Assembly: GCA_038049695.1 (NCBI GenBank)
Contig: CP142451.1
Coordinates: 41,489,001-41,553,000 of the forward strand
Source: Cinnamomum chago
Lineage: Eukaryota > Streptophyta > Magnoliopsida > Laurales > Lauraceae
Length of the DNA: 64,000 bases
Direction: 5' to 3'
Shown here: piece by piece, positions 11,036-21,280 of the stretch
How the letters are laid out: each line of letters starts with the position of its first letter
How positions within the stretch are numbered: the stretch's first letter is position 1
The notes under the pieces: generated by a model
Database searches by the model: none
The model's input: the letters and a program-made list of their open reading frames with translations, nothing else
Told to the model about the DNA's origin: nothing
Position numbers and translations under genes: made by a program

Positions 11036-12267
11036 TGTTGCGACCCCGACCCGCGACGTTGTCTGTTGTTGTTTTCTCATAGGTCCCCGCGGTGATGATT
11101 ACCGAGACACGCGGAATCTAGTTCACACGATCAAGTATGCGGAAGCGTAGCAAATCACATCATGATAAGCACGAAGAGAATTTTAAGTGCAACGTTATAT
11201 AGTATCAAGACAAGGTATCACAAGTAGGAAATATAACATGACATTCCCATCATAATTCGAGTTTAAAGGCTAACACAAAGTAAGTTAAGTTTTGGTTACA
11301 TCCCATAAGAGGCCAATAGAGGCCAATACAATTCACAAAATAACACAAATAAAACCCATGACAAAATGGAGCGAAACACAAGAACCCGCCCGATGTCTAG
11401 TTGACATCGTTGGGTTGCCATTCTCTGACTCGGCGTGGCTCAATAGCCTCCTCCGGACGCTCCTCCTCAAAGGCAACGTCACCTGCACCTGGGCACCAAC
11501 ATACAAGAATCAAACACGACGGTTTGACATGTAATCAATTTAGGTACAAGCATAGAACAATAGATGTTTAAGAAAAATCATGCTAAACAATTATTTGACT
11601 GAAGTACATTTCCAAAATATGTACAAAACTAAAATACAAAACAAACTAAGATACCAAAACAAGCTAGCATGAATACTTACATATATCATGAATAGTTACA
11701 ATCCACATTGTGCCCATCCTTTCTCCACCAAACATGATGATAAGAGTAAGCATGCACGACAAGCACGATGTACATAATATAAACAAGACACGATTCCCAC
11801 ATATACGGGGATTCCGGCCGCGGAACCGGACACGCACGATGTGTAATAAAATACACGACCAATCTGCAGACAGTCCACATGTTTAAGGACCCCCGGACAA
11901 TGGATCAGACTGAAGGGAGAGTCCAAGCTCAGTGGTGTTCACTTGAATTCATGAATGCATAAAACACGCGCAACACAGTCTAAACATGTCAAGGTAAAAA
12001 GGGAAATCACTTATCAAAACAAGACAAGGCACGACTACCAAAATGCGTAATTATATGCATAACACGCTTAAGAAGTGATCCCCATTTTGATTCTTGAAAC
12101 AAATCTTCAAACGAGCTTATACTTGAAATCTAAAGAGAGTACACGATGGTACTTATTGTACCAAAACGGAAATTCAAACACGAAATCCATCGAGCATGTG
12201 TTAAGGTTATCAATTGACCCTTGTGTAATTAGGACTCCGAATGTAGGAAACATACATGAATTGGTGT
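11036..12267 (-). mobile_element. LTR fragment of gypsy family E, reverse orientation
   Basis: Begins TGTTGCGACCCCGACC and runs parallel to the start of the other E LTR at 29379 (CGCGACGTTGT, then GCGGAATCTAG, then GTATGCGGAAGCGT). It continues through AGTCCAAGCTCAGTGGTGTT and TTCATGAATGCATAAAACAC as at 38522. It ends abruptly at a CACTA terminus (12268). It keeps the 31-codon frame on the - strand at 11489-11397 described under findings. The remaining 5' part of the LTR (about 1.5 kb) is not seen nearby. Confidence 0.85.
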
Positions 12268-12435
12268 CACTACAAAAAAAAAGGACTTTTAGTCTCGCTT
12301 TTAAACTGAGCTTTTGTGTCGCTTTTACCATAAAGTGACACAGTATGGTCCGATGTGTCACTTTAGAGGAGGAGTAAACGAGAAGAAGATTTGTTGTGTC
12401 ACTTTTCTATAACGCGACACACAAAACAAATTTCA
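12268..12435 (+). mobile_element. CACTA (En/Spm-type) transposon terminus
   Basis: CACTACAAAAAAAAAGG breaks the E LTR. It is followed by subterminal repeats in both orientations: GTGTCGCTTTTA, AAAGTGACAC, GTGTCACTTTA, GTGTCACTTTT, GCGACACA. Such arrays are typical of CACTA ends. The preceding three bases are TGT; I found no matching right end with a TGT duplication, so the element may be truncated or its end lies in the unassigned DNA. Confidence 0.6.
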
Positions 12436-12565
12436 CTACGTCAAAAAGGCTGAAGAATGACTCCTACACTTTTGTCTTAACGACTGATGTGGGCCGTCCT
12501 TTTGTTTCGACGGATAATCCACTGTTACTGATTGGCGATGGCAGTCGTTAATGTGAAAAAAAAAG
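12436..12565 (+). mobile_element. Second CACTA-like terminus
   Basis: CACTACGTCAAAAAGG at about 12435, followed by AACGACTGATGTGGG and, 60 bp on, the reverse word GGCAGTCGTTAA. It looks like another CACTA end or MITE nested in or abutting the first. No duplication was found. Confidence 0.4.
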
Positions 12566-12909
12566 ATCCCAGGCATATTTGGGCATTCTCGACACCCCTC
12601 GCGCCCTTTCACCCTCTTTCCCTCTCTCCCGCCACTTACCCTATCTATTTTCCCCCTTTCTCCCTCTCTCCCCCCTACGCACATATTTGATCGGCAGCGG
12701 CACCTCGACTTTGATCTGCAGCGGCACCTCTCCCTCTCTCCCACTTGGTCTCTCTCCCTCTCCTCAACACCTGCAGGGGATGAATGAATGCCCCTGCAGC
12801 ACTTGCTTTTGAAAACGTAATGAAACGGCAAATGGTTTCTACTTTCTACTTTCCAGTGTTATTAAGATGATTTCCTTTCGTTTGCTTCGACTCAGTCTCA
12901 GGGCGTTTG
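12566..12909. other. Pyrimidine-rich unassigned stretch with a hairpin
   Basis: CCCTCTTTCCCTCTCTC-type tracts, like plant 5' UTR DNA, and a perfect 9-bp stem CTGCAGGGG/CCCCTGCAG (12771-12779 and 12791-12799) around an 11-nt loop. No protein is recognised. The bases GTTTG at 12905-12909 are the left TSD of B2. Confidence 0.35.
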
Positions 12910-14852
12910 TGAAAGTCCTCGGGATCCTAACCCTAGAGGGGGGGGGGTGAATAGGGTGAGCTACAATTGTGACCAATTAAAACCAATTTTAATTTCTTAA
13001 CAAAAACTAGTCACAAGTGATGATTAACCAAACAATATGCGGAAGCTAATAAATGAATCACCACTAAAGCAAGCACCACAACACCAAGATTTATAGTGGT
13101 TCGGCCTCAATGCCTACGTCCACTACCGGCTTGTGATCTAATCACCCCACCGGATTTCCACTATTTATGCTTTTAACTAGGCTAAGCAATAACCCTTACA
13201 ATGTTGTTTTTCTAGGCTAAACAACAACCTCTCAATGTGCTTTTCTAGGCTAAGCAATAACCTTTACAAAATGTTTTTCTTAGGCTAAGCAATAACCTTT
13301 ACAAAATGCTTTTCTTAGGCTAAGCAATAACCTTACAAGATGCTTTTCTTAGGCTAAGCAATAACCTTACAAGAAGAAGATTTTCTCAAAGATAGTGTTT
13401 ACACAACACTCTAAGAGATTACAATTTAAGCTCAAATAATTTGCCTCTAAATAGGCGGATATGAAAATGAAAACTAACTCACACAAACACTCAAAGAAAT
13501 GCAAAGATGTATGCTTATGAACTGTGTATGTGAAAACTTCAATCAAGTTTAAAAGTAAGCTCAATCAATTTATGCTTAATGCAATTTGAAAGTTTAAGGC
13601 ACAAAAAGATATGATTGAAGTTCTATGCAAATCACTTGAACAATTACACACTTGTGAATGATATGAAAATCTAAAGATCACAAGTTGTATGAAAGTGTTT
13701 AAGCCTAATCAAGTGATGCATGTGCAATGTTGTTTTCTAAACTAATTTGACTAAAGATTAAATGAATGAAAACAACAAGGGAAGTTTCAACCAAGTGAAA
13801 TAATCATGCAATAAAAGAAATCAAAGATTTAGGCTAAGCATGATTAAGAAAGTTTAAAACAAAACTTGGGTTGAAATCAAAGTGATGAATCCAATCTTGA
13901 ATATCAAAGATGAAGGGAAGAATGGATTCAACATATCAATGTTATCATGCTTGAAATTATTTTCCAAAGTTTCAAATAAAGCACATAACAAATGATTAAT
14001 TAAAAGTAAAACTTACTTGGAGATTTAACTTAGTTGATCCAAGCTTAAGCTTCACTTAATGACCCCTTTGGTCTCTCTTAGTTCCTCCCCTTTGTCTTGT
14101 CTCAAAGCTCCTCAAAGAAGGCTTAAAAATCTCCAACTTTGGACAAAGGAAAGAACTCATTTTTATAGCCAAAAATGCCCAACGGCTAGTCCTCGGTCGA
14201 CCTAGACACAGGTCTCGGTCGACCGGGAAAGCACAACGGTCATATTTTTGACCGTTGGCAGGTTACAGTTCAGAAACTGCCCACTCGACCGACAGTGGTC
14301 CCAGTCGACCGGGAAGCAGGTCTCGGTCGACCGGCGACACTACCAGGTCACTCCCCTTTTGCAAAATTTCCAACTTTTGCACATTTGAAGGTATTTCTTT
14401 GGGAGGATTTTTTGGGCCACTAAATCAAGCTTGGTAACATGTTTTAGATCAATCTAAGATGTTTAAAAACATGAAACACAAAGAGCCTAAAATGATTTGA
14501 AACTATACAACCAAAGGCTAGCTTGATTTGATAAAACTCTTTTCAAATGAGAATGCATACAAAACTGATTCTGAAAATGATGAATGTATGCAATGCACAA
14601 ACCTAACTTCTCAAATTGATTTTCCAAATATAAAGCACAAAGAATTAGGTTTTCAAAAGAGTTTGAGTACTAAGAACAATGCATCCAAGTATAAAACCAA
14701 AACATGCATAAAACAAAACTTTTACCAATCTTAAAAGCAATGCATGTATAAATCAAAATTTCAAGATATTTTAAATCAAAGCAAGTGTGTGAATTCAAAT
14801 GATGTGAAAATGCAAATGCATCCATCAAATTGCAAATACAAAATTCCTAACA
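12910..14852 (-). mobile_element. Solo LTR B2 (family B)
   Basis: 1943 bp, TGAAAGTCC to CCTAACA, flanked by the exact duplication GTTTG (12905-12909 and 14853-14857). It matches B1 throughout: the G-run with CCCTAGAGGGG, GGTTCGGCCTCAATGCC near the end, five to six repeats of TTAGGCTAAGCAATAACC (13180-13370), a - strand TATA (about 14160-14170), and GTCGACC palindromes (14200-14340). No internal region. Confidence 0.9.
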
Positions 14853-16227
14853 GTTTGTTGCTACTATTCCTACTCGCATTTAAATACACTTTTACCTTCT
14901 CTTCTCCATCTGGGTTGCAAGGGTCCGTGTCTTTGCTTGCGTCAAAACATCACTCGTAAGTCTCCTCTCTCTCTCTCTCTCTCTCTCTCAAACTGACACA
15001 CGCCCACACACCAACCCACCCACGGATTTCTCTTTTTATGCTTTATTGGTGTTTCCTATCTGCATTACATGTGTTGGGTTCTATCCTTGTTTTAATTTCA
15101 GATATTTTCTCTAAATCCCCACAACGATTGAATATATTGAAAAAAAATAGTGATATCCTCATCTTTCTGCAAAACAGATTTCCTAAAAATGATTTGATTG
15201 CTTCACATATTCGCATCAGTGCTCAAATAAATCAACTGAAATTCTCCATTCATCTCATACAGATAAATCCCCTGTGTTTCCCAATCACATGCGAACTATA
15301 GACAACCAACCTTTTTAGCCATAGCGACAAAGCACCAGTAGTGTTGCATTTTTAAGATTTAAGTTAATTAACCCACAAATTTGTCAACCAGCTTGGAAAT
15401 CAGAAGAATTGATTGGTCTTCATATGGCCTATAGGCCATAACATATTCTAGTTCTGTGTTATCTTCTATTTCTTATATCTTCAAGAGAAAGGAAAATGCC
15501 CTCATATTTATCAAACTTGTCACAACCATGTAGAAATATTACATATATTTTGATTTCTTTTCTAGGGTCTATGTGTCCCCCCCCCCCCCCCCCCCTTTCT
15601 TGAATGTTTTTGACTTTATGCTTGAATGAACTAATTTTGCAATTTCTTTCATATATAAAAGAAGGTATCATTTTGGAGAAGATGGGTTGAAGTTGCTCTG
15701 TGGGTTATCCTTGTGTAGTTATGAAATGAGGGATTTTGAGTGTTTTTTCTAGACTTGGTTTGGGACTTTTGTGCAATACTAAAATGTTACTCTCTCATCC
15801 TGAAGCACAATAAGACCTCATTATTATCATCATCATGTTCCGCCAACGAACAAAGCTTATCCCTACCCAATTGATCTGGGTAAGGTCTTGATGAGGTTTC
15901 AATCTCTCAAAGAAAATATACTAAGTACCACTTTGATGAGAAGGACGTTGGGGTTGAATCGTTGAAACCAACGTTTGCGAAAAGAGAGACCCTGTGAGAT
16001 GTAGGTAGGTTTCGAAGGCTGGTTAGCAGATTGATATATCTGACCATTATTGGACCAGTAATCACTTGCGGAATAGAAGTTAGTTTACTTGTTGTCTTTC
16101 ATTTTCCAAACTTTGTAACAATGTCAGCATGCTCTCTCCTCATGCTCCAAATTTTGTAATCTCTACAATGGGAGAGCAACCAAATCAGTGCTGATAACAA
16201 AGAGTAAATAAAAAAAAATCCCACGAG
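14853..16227. other. Unassigned DNA between B2 and D1
   Basis: It continues the sequence interrupted by B2. It contains a (CT)n microsatellite (about 14964-14989), a run of about 19 C (about 15577-15595) and short frames without known domains. The leader-like context with GTAAGT at 14955 could be a captured or host gene start, but no coding exon is recognisable. Confidence 0.3.
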
Positions 16228-16859
16228 ATGGGTGTCACGCCCCCGAACCGAAACCTCGGGGGCGGGAGATGGGATTAAGCATAAAATATATTTTACTTCT
16301 CCCAGGATCCGCGTGTGTGAAGACAACACATTCTGAATATTTTGCGGAAGCATTTGTGGCGTTGCGACCCGAAGTCTGTGGCCATCGGATTCCGCGTCGC
16401 ACTCAACCTTTAGCCCATAGCTATTATATCAAGAATCATATCAGACTGGAGTAACCATCACAATAATTTACAGAGCTGACAGTAACAGGATATTACATTC
16501 CCAAATATGTTCAAGTTACAATTATCAATGTACATTAATTAAGAACCCAAAGAAAAAGGCTAACAAAAGCCATACAACAAGAAGCTATAGTTACTACCCC
16601 AAATATGACGTAGCTCCGATGTCAAGCTCAATGTCTACATGACATAGCCGACAAAACAACCTGCAAGGCATGGCTCCACAGCCAACAAAACACTCAACTC
16701 GGGCCGAAGAAATCTGAACCTGAGTACCAAAAGTAGTGGGTCAGACACGACGTTCTGGCCGGTGGATGAAAAGATCACAAATATACTAAAGAGTAAAACA
16801 TATAATAAATCATGCTAAACGATCAAGTACTGCATATAATTAAACGGGTGCAAAGTCGG

Positions 16860-17520
16860 GAATCTCGGGGAAAACTTGTATTCATTTCAAGCACGGGTAA
16901 AACATGAACATCTAATAAAACATGTATTCATTTCCATCATCTATAATCATAGATATTTGACAATCGGGTATTCGTCTAAAACATGTATAAATATAGCGGT
17001 ATGGCAAAACAACGTTCATTTGAAACTTAAGTAAAAACACAAGTATACAACAAACCAGGCATTCATAGCAGTCTAGCAAAAACCAATGTCCCTTTGAAAC
17101 ATATGTGAAAATACGGATATTTAACAAACCGGGTGTTCATTTAAAACAAGTGTAACCCAAGAAATCTGACAAGACTAATGTTCGTTTAAACCTATTCCAA
17201 GATATGGATATTTAAACAAATCGGGTATCACGTAGAATAGGTATAAACATAGGAATCTGGCAAAACAAGTGTCATCAAAAATATATTTCAAACCATGGAT
17301 ATTGACAAATCGGGTAATCGTTTAAAACGTGTATAAACATGGGAATCTCACAAGTCAAATGTCATTTAAAACAAAGCACGGATATTTAACAATTCGAGTA
17401 TTCCTTTAAACCACGTGTAATCATATAAATCTAGCAAAATCATGGATCGTATGGAACATATGTAAAAGCACGGGTATTCACCCAACCGATATTCATGTAA
17501 AACATGTGCGTGTGCAAAGG
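16860..17520 (+). repeat. Diverged tandem repeats in LTR D1
   Basis: About seven units of roughly 85-95 bp, each with a form of GGATATTTAACAAATCGGGT, then TTTAAAACATGTATAAACAT and AATCTGGCAAAACAAGTGTC. The equivalent array in D2 lies at about 30370-31010. Confidence 0.8.
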
Positions 17521-17802
17521 ACATAAAACAATATAATAGTGACTGAATTTACAATGGAGAGCATTAACACTTATCTAAATAACAACTTTCATAAAAGCAA
17601 TGAATCATTTAACTGAAAACAAGTAAGCAAGATAAACCATATCGGGTGTCCAAGGAATCGGGAACTGGCAAGATGGCAATCACAAGAAGCTAAGTCCTCT
17701 ATCACCGAAGTGACAAGAGCGGGACGTTGGTCTCAGTCACACAAGGTGAGGAGACTCAACGTAAATCATATATACAATAATAAATATACGGGAACGGGAA
17801 CG

Positions 17803-17890
17803 GGACCACGGTAGCGAACCGGGTATCGGGACGGGACCACGGCAATAACCGGGTATCGGGACGGGACCACGGCAATAACCGGGTATCGGG
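17803..17890 (+). repeat. Three 30-bp direct repeats in LTR D1
   Basis: Unit CGGGACCACGGCAATAACCG plus GGTATCGGGA. The last two copies are identical and the first differs at a few bases. Related but less regular copies lie at 31375-31455 in D2. Confidence 0.85.
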
Positions 17891-18439
17891 ATCCAAACTG
17901 CAGCTGGCGGGACGGGAGAGGGATCTCCAAGTCAGTGGATCAGACTGACAAGGTATCCAAGCTTAGTGATGCCGACTCATAGGTTAAAACCAATCGAGAC
18001 ATATGCAAGTAATCAAGTACAGTAATAAACGGGTAAAACGGGGGTGCTCAAGGGCACGTAAATAAACGGGTAAACGGGGGTGCTCAAGGGCACACTGTCA
18101 TATCATATCGGGCAATACATTTCGGGACAATAACTGTTACTAAAGTAACTTCAATGCTTTCGGGAAAACAAGTCATGTAATGCAAATCTCGGGAAAAGAG
18201 GTGAAACAATGAACTATAACAATTGCGGGTAAACATATCGGTTTCAAGATCTATTTAAGTGAATAGGGGTCCCGTATGTCGATTATAACAATTACTTGGT
18301 ACTCCTTGAGTTTAAAGACATTCCGGGCTCCTTATGCACTTTTACTACTTTTCAAAACTTTGAATGACGTCCTTGTGATATGGTTTCTTTCTCGAATGGC
18401 CTCATACCATGCTTAGTGAATCTCCTTTGATCGACAAAG

Positions 18440-18815
18440 CTCAACGCTCGAACGAACCGAAGAGTTCGTTCGAGCGGGGAGCTTTTCGAAATCTGGAGAA
18501 TTTCGGTTACCTGGCGGTTAGCCGCCGCTGGGGCAGGCGGCTAGCCGCTGGCTGACCGCACAGCTGACCGCGGCTGGGCTGCAGAAATGCAGCTTACTGG
18601 AAAGCTGACCGCCAAGTGCGGTTAGCTGGCGGTTAGCCGCCGATGTGTTCGGCGGTTAGCCGCTGGCCAACCGTGGAGCTGACTGAGTTTTGAGGAGAAG
18701 AAGTGTGCTCTCTGGAAAAGCCACCGTGACATTTCGGCTAGCTGGCGGTTAGCCGCCAGTCACCAGGCGGCTAGCCGCAAGGTGACCGCAGGCTGACCGC
18801 CAGGTGCGGGAACAC
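18440..18815. repeat. GC-rich palindrome cluster in LTR D1
   Basis: Repeated GGCGGTTAGCCGCC and GGCGGCTAGCCGC words separated by GCTGACCGC phrases, plus a leading TTCGTTCGAGCG. Strongly CpG- and GC-rich inside an AT-rich LTR. Confidence 0.85.
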
Positions 18816-20089
18816 CCACTGTAATCAGATTCTCAGCCATTTCTCCTCCTTAAAACCATTCTCCCCACTTTTACTGAGTCCCTACAAGAAAATTGAGCTA
18901 AGAGCTCCTCCAATGCATCCATCTACACTTCTCCATTACTCCATCATGTGTTCATTCCATCACTTCTTCCATCAATATCAAATCCAATGCAATTAAAGAA
19001 AGAAGGAAACCATTTCACAATAGGGTACATTTGATATAAGCAAGAAGAAATTAAATGACATTCACCAATACACTTATAAGACATAAATGCACTACCATGA
19101 ATGCACTACCAAAGCTCTATCATGGGCATTTATTTCAAACCAATGTAATAATTAGACATGAGTGAAAAGCACCAAAAATCATGGAAAGCTTATAAAGATC
19201 AAAACATCCACTTGCATTTCTCTTCCAAAATCACTTCAAATCCTCATTAAACTCCAATGAACAACTAAATTCAAACACCTCTTTAAATGAGTATCAATTC
19301 AAGTCAATGTGACTTATAACATAACCATGAATAGCCAATCCAACCTCATTCCTTATAAAACCATATGCACAAACTTGACTAAATAAAATGCATACATTCC
19401 CAAGAGTTCCAAGAGATTTAACAAGAGAGATAAACCAATTCATATGCATTTCGAAATCAATAGAAATGTGACAAGAAGCATATGTGCAAACATGTATCCA
19501 ATGATCAAGAACAAGTAATAAAACTTAAGATTTTCTCATAAAACTTAATAACATTCAAACCATCCATTCATCCATTTGCCTTTGACTCTAATCAAGCAAA
19601 TCCAAGCTCCTAATCCCTTCTTAAGCTCACTTCCAAGCTACAATCAAAAATCCCCAAAACAACCCAAAAATGGGTTACACCAAGCTTGAAAATGAAAGAG
19701 CTTCCAATAATGCACATGTAGAATCTCAATGGCTAGAGGAACACTAATCTAAGAGATGGAAATGATCACCTACCTTGAAGGTCCTCTAATGGCAATAGCA
19801 AACTCAATGAAGGTCTTGAGATTGAGGTCTCTCTTCACAAATGGTATCAATGGCAAGCTTGTGAGATGAGGAAGAAGATGATGGTCTCCATTTCGAGTTT
19901 GGTGAACTATTGGTGAGGCTTGGAGATGAAGAAGCAAGGAGAAGAAGAAAACCACAAGAACCCTAGGTTCAGTTGTGCTGGAGCAATGGAGAGTGAATGA
20001 GAAAGAAGGAGATGGGTTCCTTTTATAAACAAGTGAGAATGGGTCCCACCACTTAAAGAACTTGGGTGGCTGAAATCATCTAATTCGGG

Positions 20090-20300
20090 ACCTCGGATGG
20101 ATTCGACGAAGAAGGAAGAAATGATCGTCGAAATATCTAGTTTCCAAAAAGTGTATGTTTCGCGGGTTTTGGGAATATCGAGTTTTGGGTACAGATTTGG
20201 TGTGAAAAGACTGTTTTGCCCTCAAGGCCAAGAAATCGGTTTTTGGGTTCTCAAATGGATACGAGATCAACATGAAAGTTGTAGAATTCCTCAAGATGAA
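20090..20300 (-). promoter_or_regulatory. LTR module shared by families D and E (D1 copy)
   Basis: On the - strand: a purine run, AAATCTG, ACTTTTTGGAAACTAGATA and then TTCGACGATC...TCGTCGAA, an 8-bp inverted repeat. The same order occurs in the E LTRs at about 36000-36180 (+), 39950-40140 (-) and 42070-42260 (+), and in D2 at about 33350-33550 (-). Role unknown; it lies a few hundred bases inside the 5' end of each LTR. Confidence 0.7.
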
Positions 20301-20541
20301 TGCAATGGGCCAAAAACACGATACGAAACCAATCGGGAAAATCTCACAAGAAAATGCAAAGCAGAAAAGGGAACCCCCAAAGGGCCCCACAAGCTACCAA
20401 AGTACTCAAGAGCCCAAAACTAGAAGAAAACTCATTCTAGCTCACAAACTCAACCCAAAACTACTAATCCCACTAGAAGAACTAATCCACAAATAAAACA
20501 ACACTAATCCAAGGGATTAGGGGTCGGGTTCTCACAATGGG

Positions 20542-21072
20542 CCAGCTAACTATGCTTTTTATAGTTAGAAGAGAGAATTTATATACATTTGGCATTTGCA
20601 TTTAAATTTTGAAAGGGGAGGAATAGGTTCAATTTTTTAGGTAAGAGTTGATCTTTAATATCACTATAGCTGGTAGAATAACATCATGACTTTTTCAATG
20701 TGGGTTACAAAGCAATAGAAGTCCAGTTGTGTGTCTTTTTTGGACTTCAAAAGGGAGTTCAAGGTTCTGATTAATGCTCAGCTTCAAGGGTGGGGAAAAC
20801 TGCAAGTTGAGCTTCACTTGTTCCTGGGCAATGCAAAATCTACACCAGCAGAAGATTTCTTGTTAAGCTCTGTCCACTTGTAACTGATGGATGTAACTAT
20901 AAAAAATTAATAAAGGAGAATTACTTTTATATTTATTTAATTTGTTTGTTATATTATGGTGTCATGGTGGGACCAAGTTGAATCACTATCAAACTGATTG
21001 GACTGATAATTGGTTCAACTTCTGGTTTTGTTTTTAGAACATTAACAGAGAGATATGATGATTGTGATCTAG
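20542..21072. other. Unassigned flank of D1
   Basis: No gene or repeat recognised. It is the original sequence that continued from 16227 before D1 inserted. Confidence 0.4.
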
Positions 21073-21277
21073 CACTACACCAAAAATCGGAAATTGGAAC
21101 GGAAAAGCGTTCCTAATCCTTCCGTTCCTAATCCGTTAAAGTGTTCCAATTTCCGTTCCAATTTGGTACCAACCGTTCCTAATCCAAATTGGAACGGAAA
21201 TTGGAACACTTTAACGGATTAGGAACGGAAGGATTAGGAACGCTTTTCCGTTCCAATTTCCGATTTTTGGTGTAGTG
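21073..21277. mobile_element. CACTA-type MITE, perfect 94-bp inverted repeat
   Basis: 205 bp starting CACTACACCAAAAATCGG and ending in its exact reverse complement, flanked by the 3-bp duplication TAG (21070-21072 and 21278-21280) as expected for CACTA transposition. The arms (21073-21166 and 21184-21277) are perfectly complementary over all 94 bases around a 17-nt spacer. The arms are built from GGAACGG and TCCTAATCC words. It has no coding capacity; a transcript would fold into one long hairpin. Confidence 0.95.
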
Positions 21278-21280
21278 TAG

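Larger units (their letters stand above)
16233..20536 (-). mobile_element. Giant solo LTR D1 (LARD-like family D)
   Basis: 4304 bp bounded by TGTCACGCCCCCGAACCG and GTCGGGTTCTCACA, with exact 5-bp duplications ATGGG at 16228-16232 and 20537-20541. The matching copy D2 (29733-33801) is followed by a reverse PPT, which sets the - orientation for this family. Inside: diverged tandem repeats (16860-17520), three 30-bp repeats (about 17803-17890), a palindrome cluster (18440-18815), and a - strand TATA TTATAAAAGG (20019-20028) about 0.5 kb from the LTR start. No coding potential above 108 residues. An LTR over 4 kb is far longer than usual. Confidence 0.9.

Noticed and set aside
12579..12812. Pro/Ser-rich small protein gene near 12.6 kb
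   Set aside because: Pyrimidine-rich low complexity; frames on both strands are open only because of composition.
15577..15595. Long C-run as a functional i-motif or assembly gap
   Set aside because: A single homopolymer without symmetric context; probably slippage or sequencing error, and I cannot tell which.
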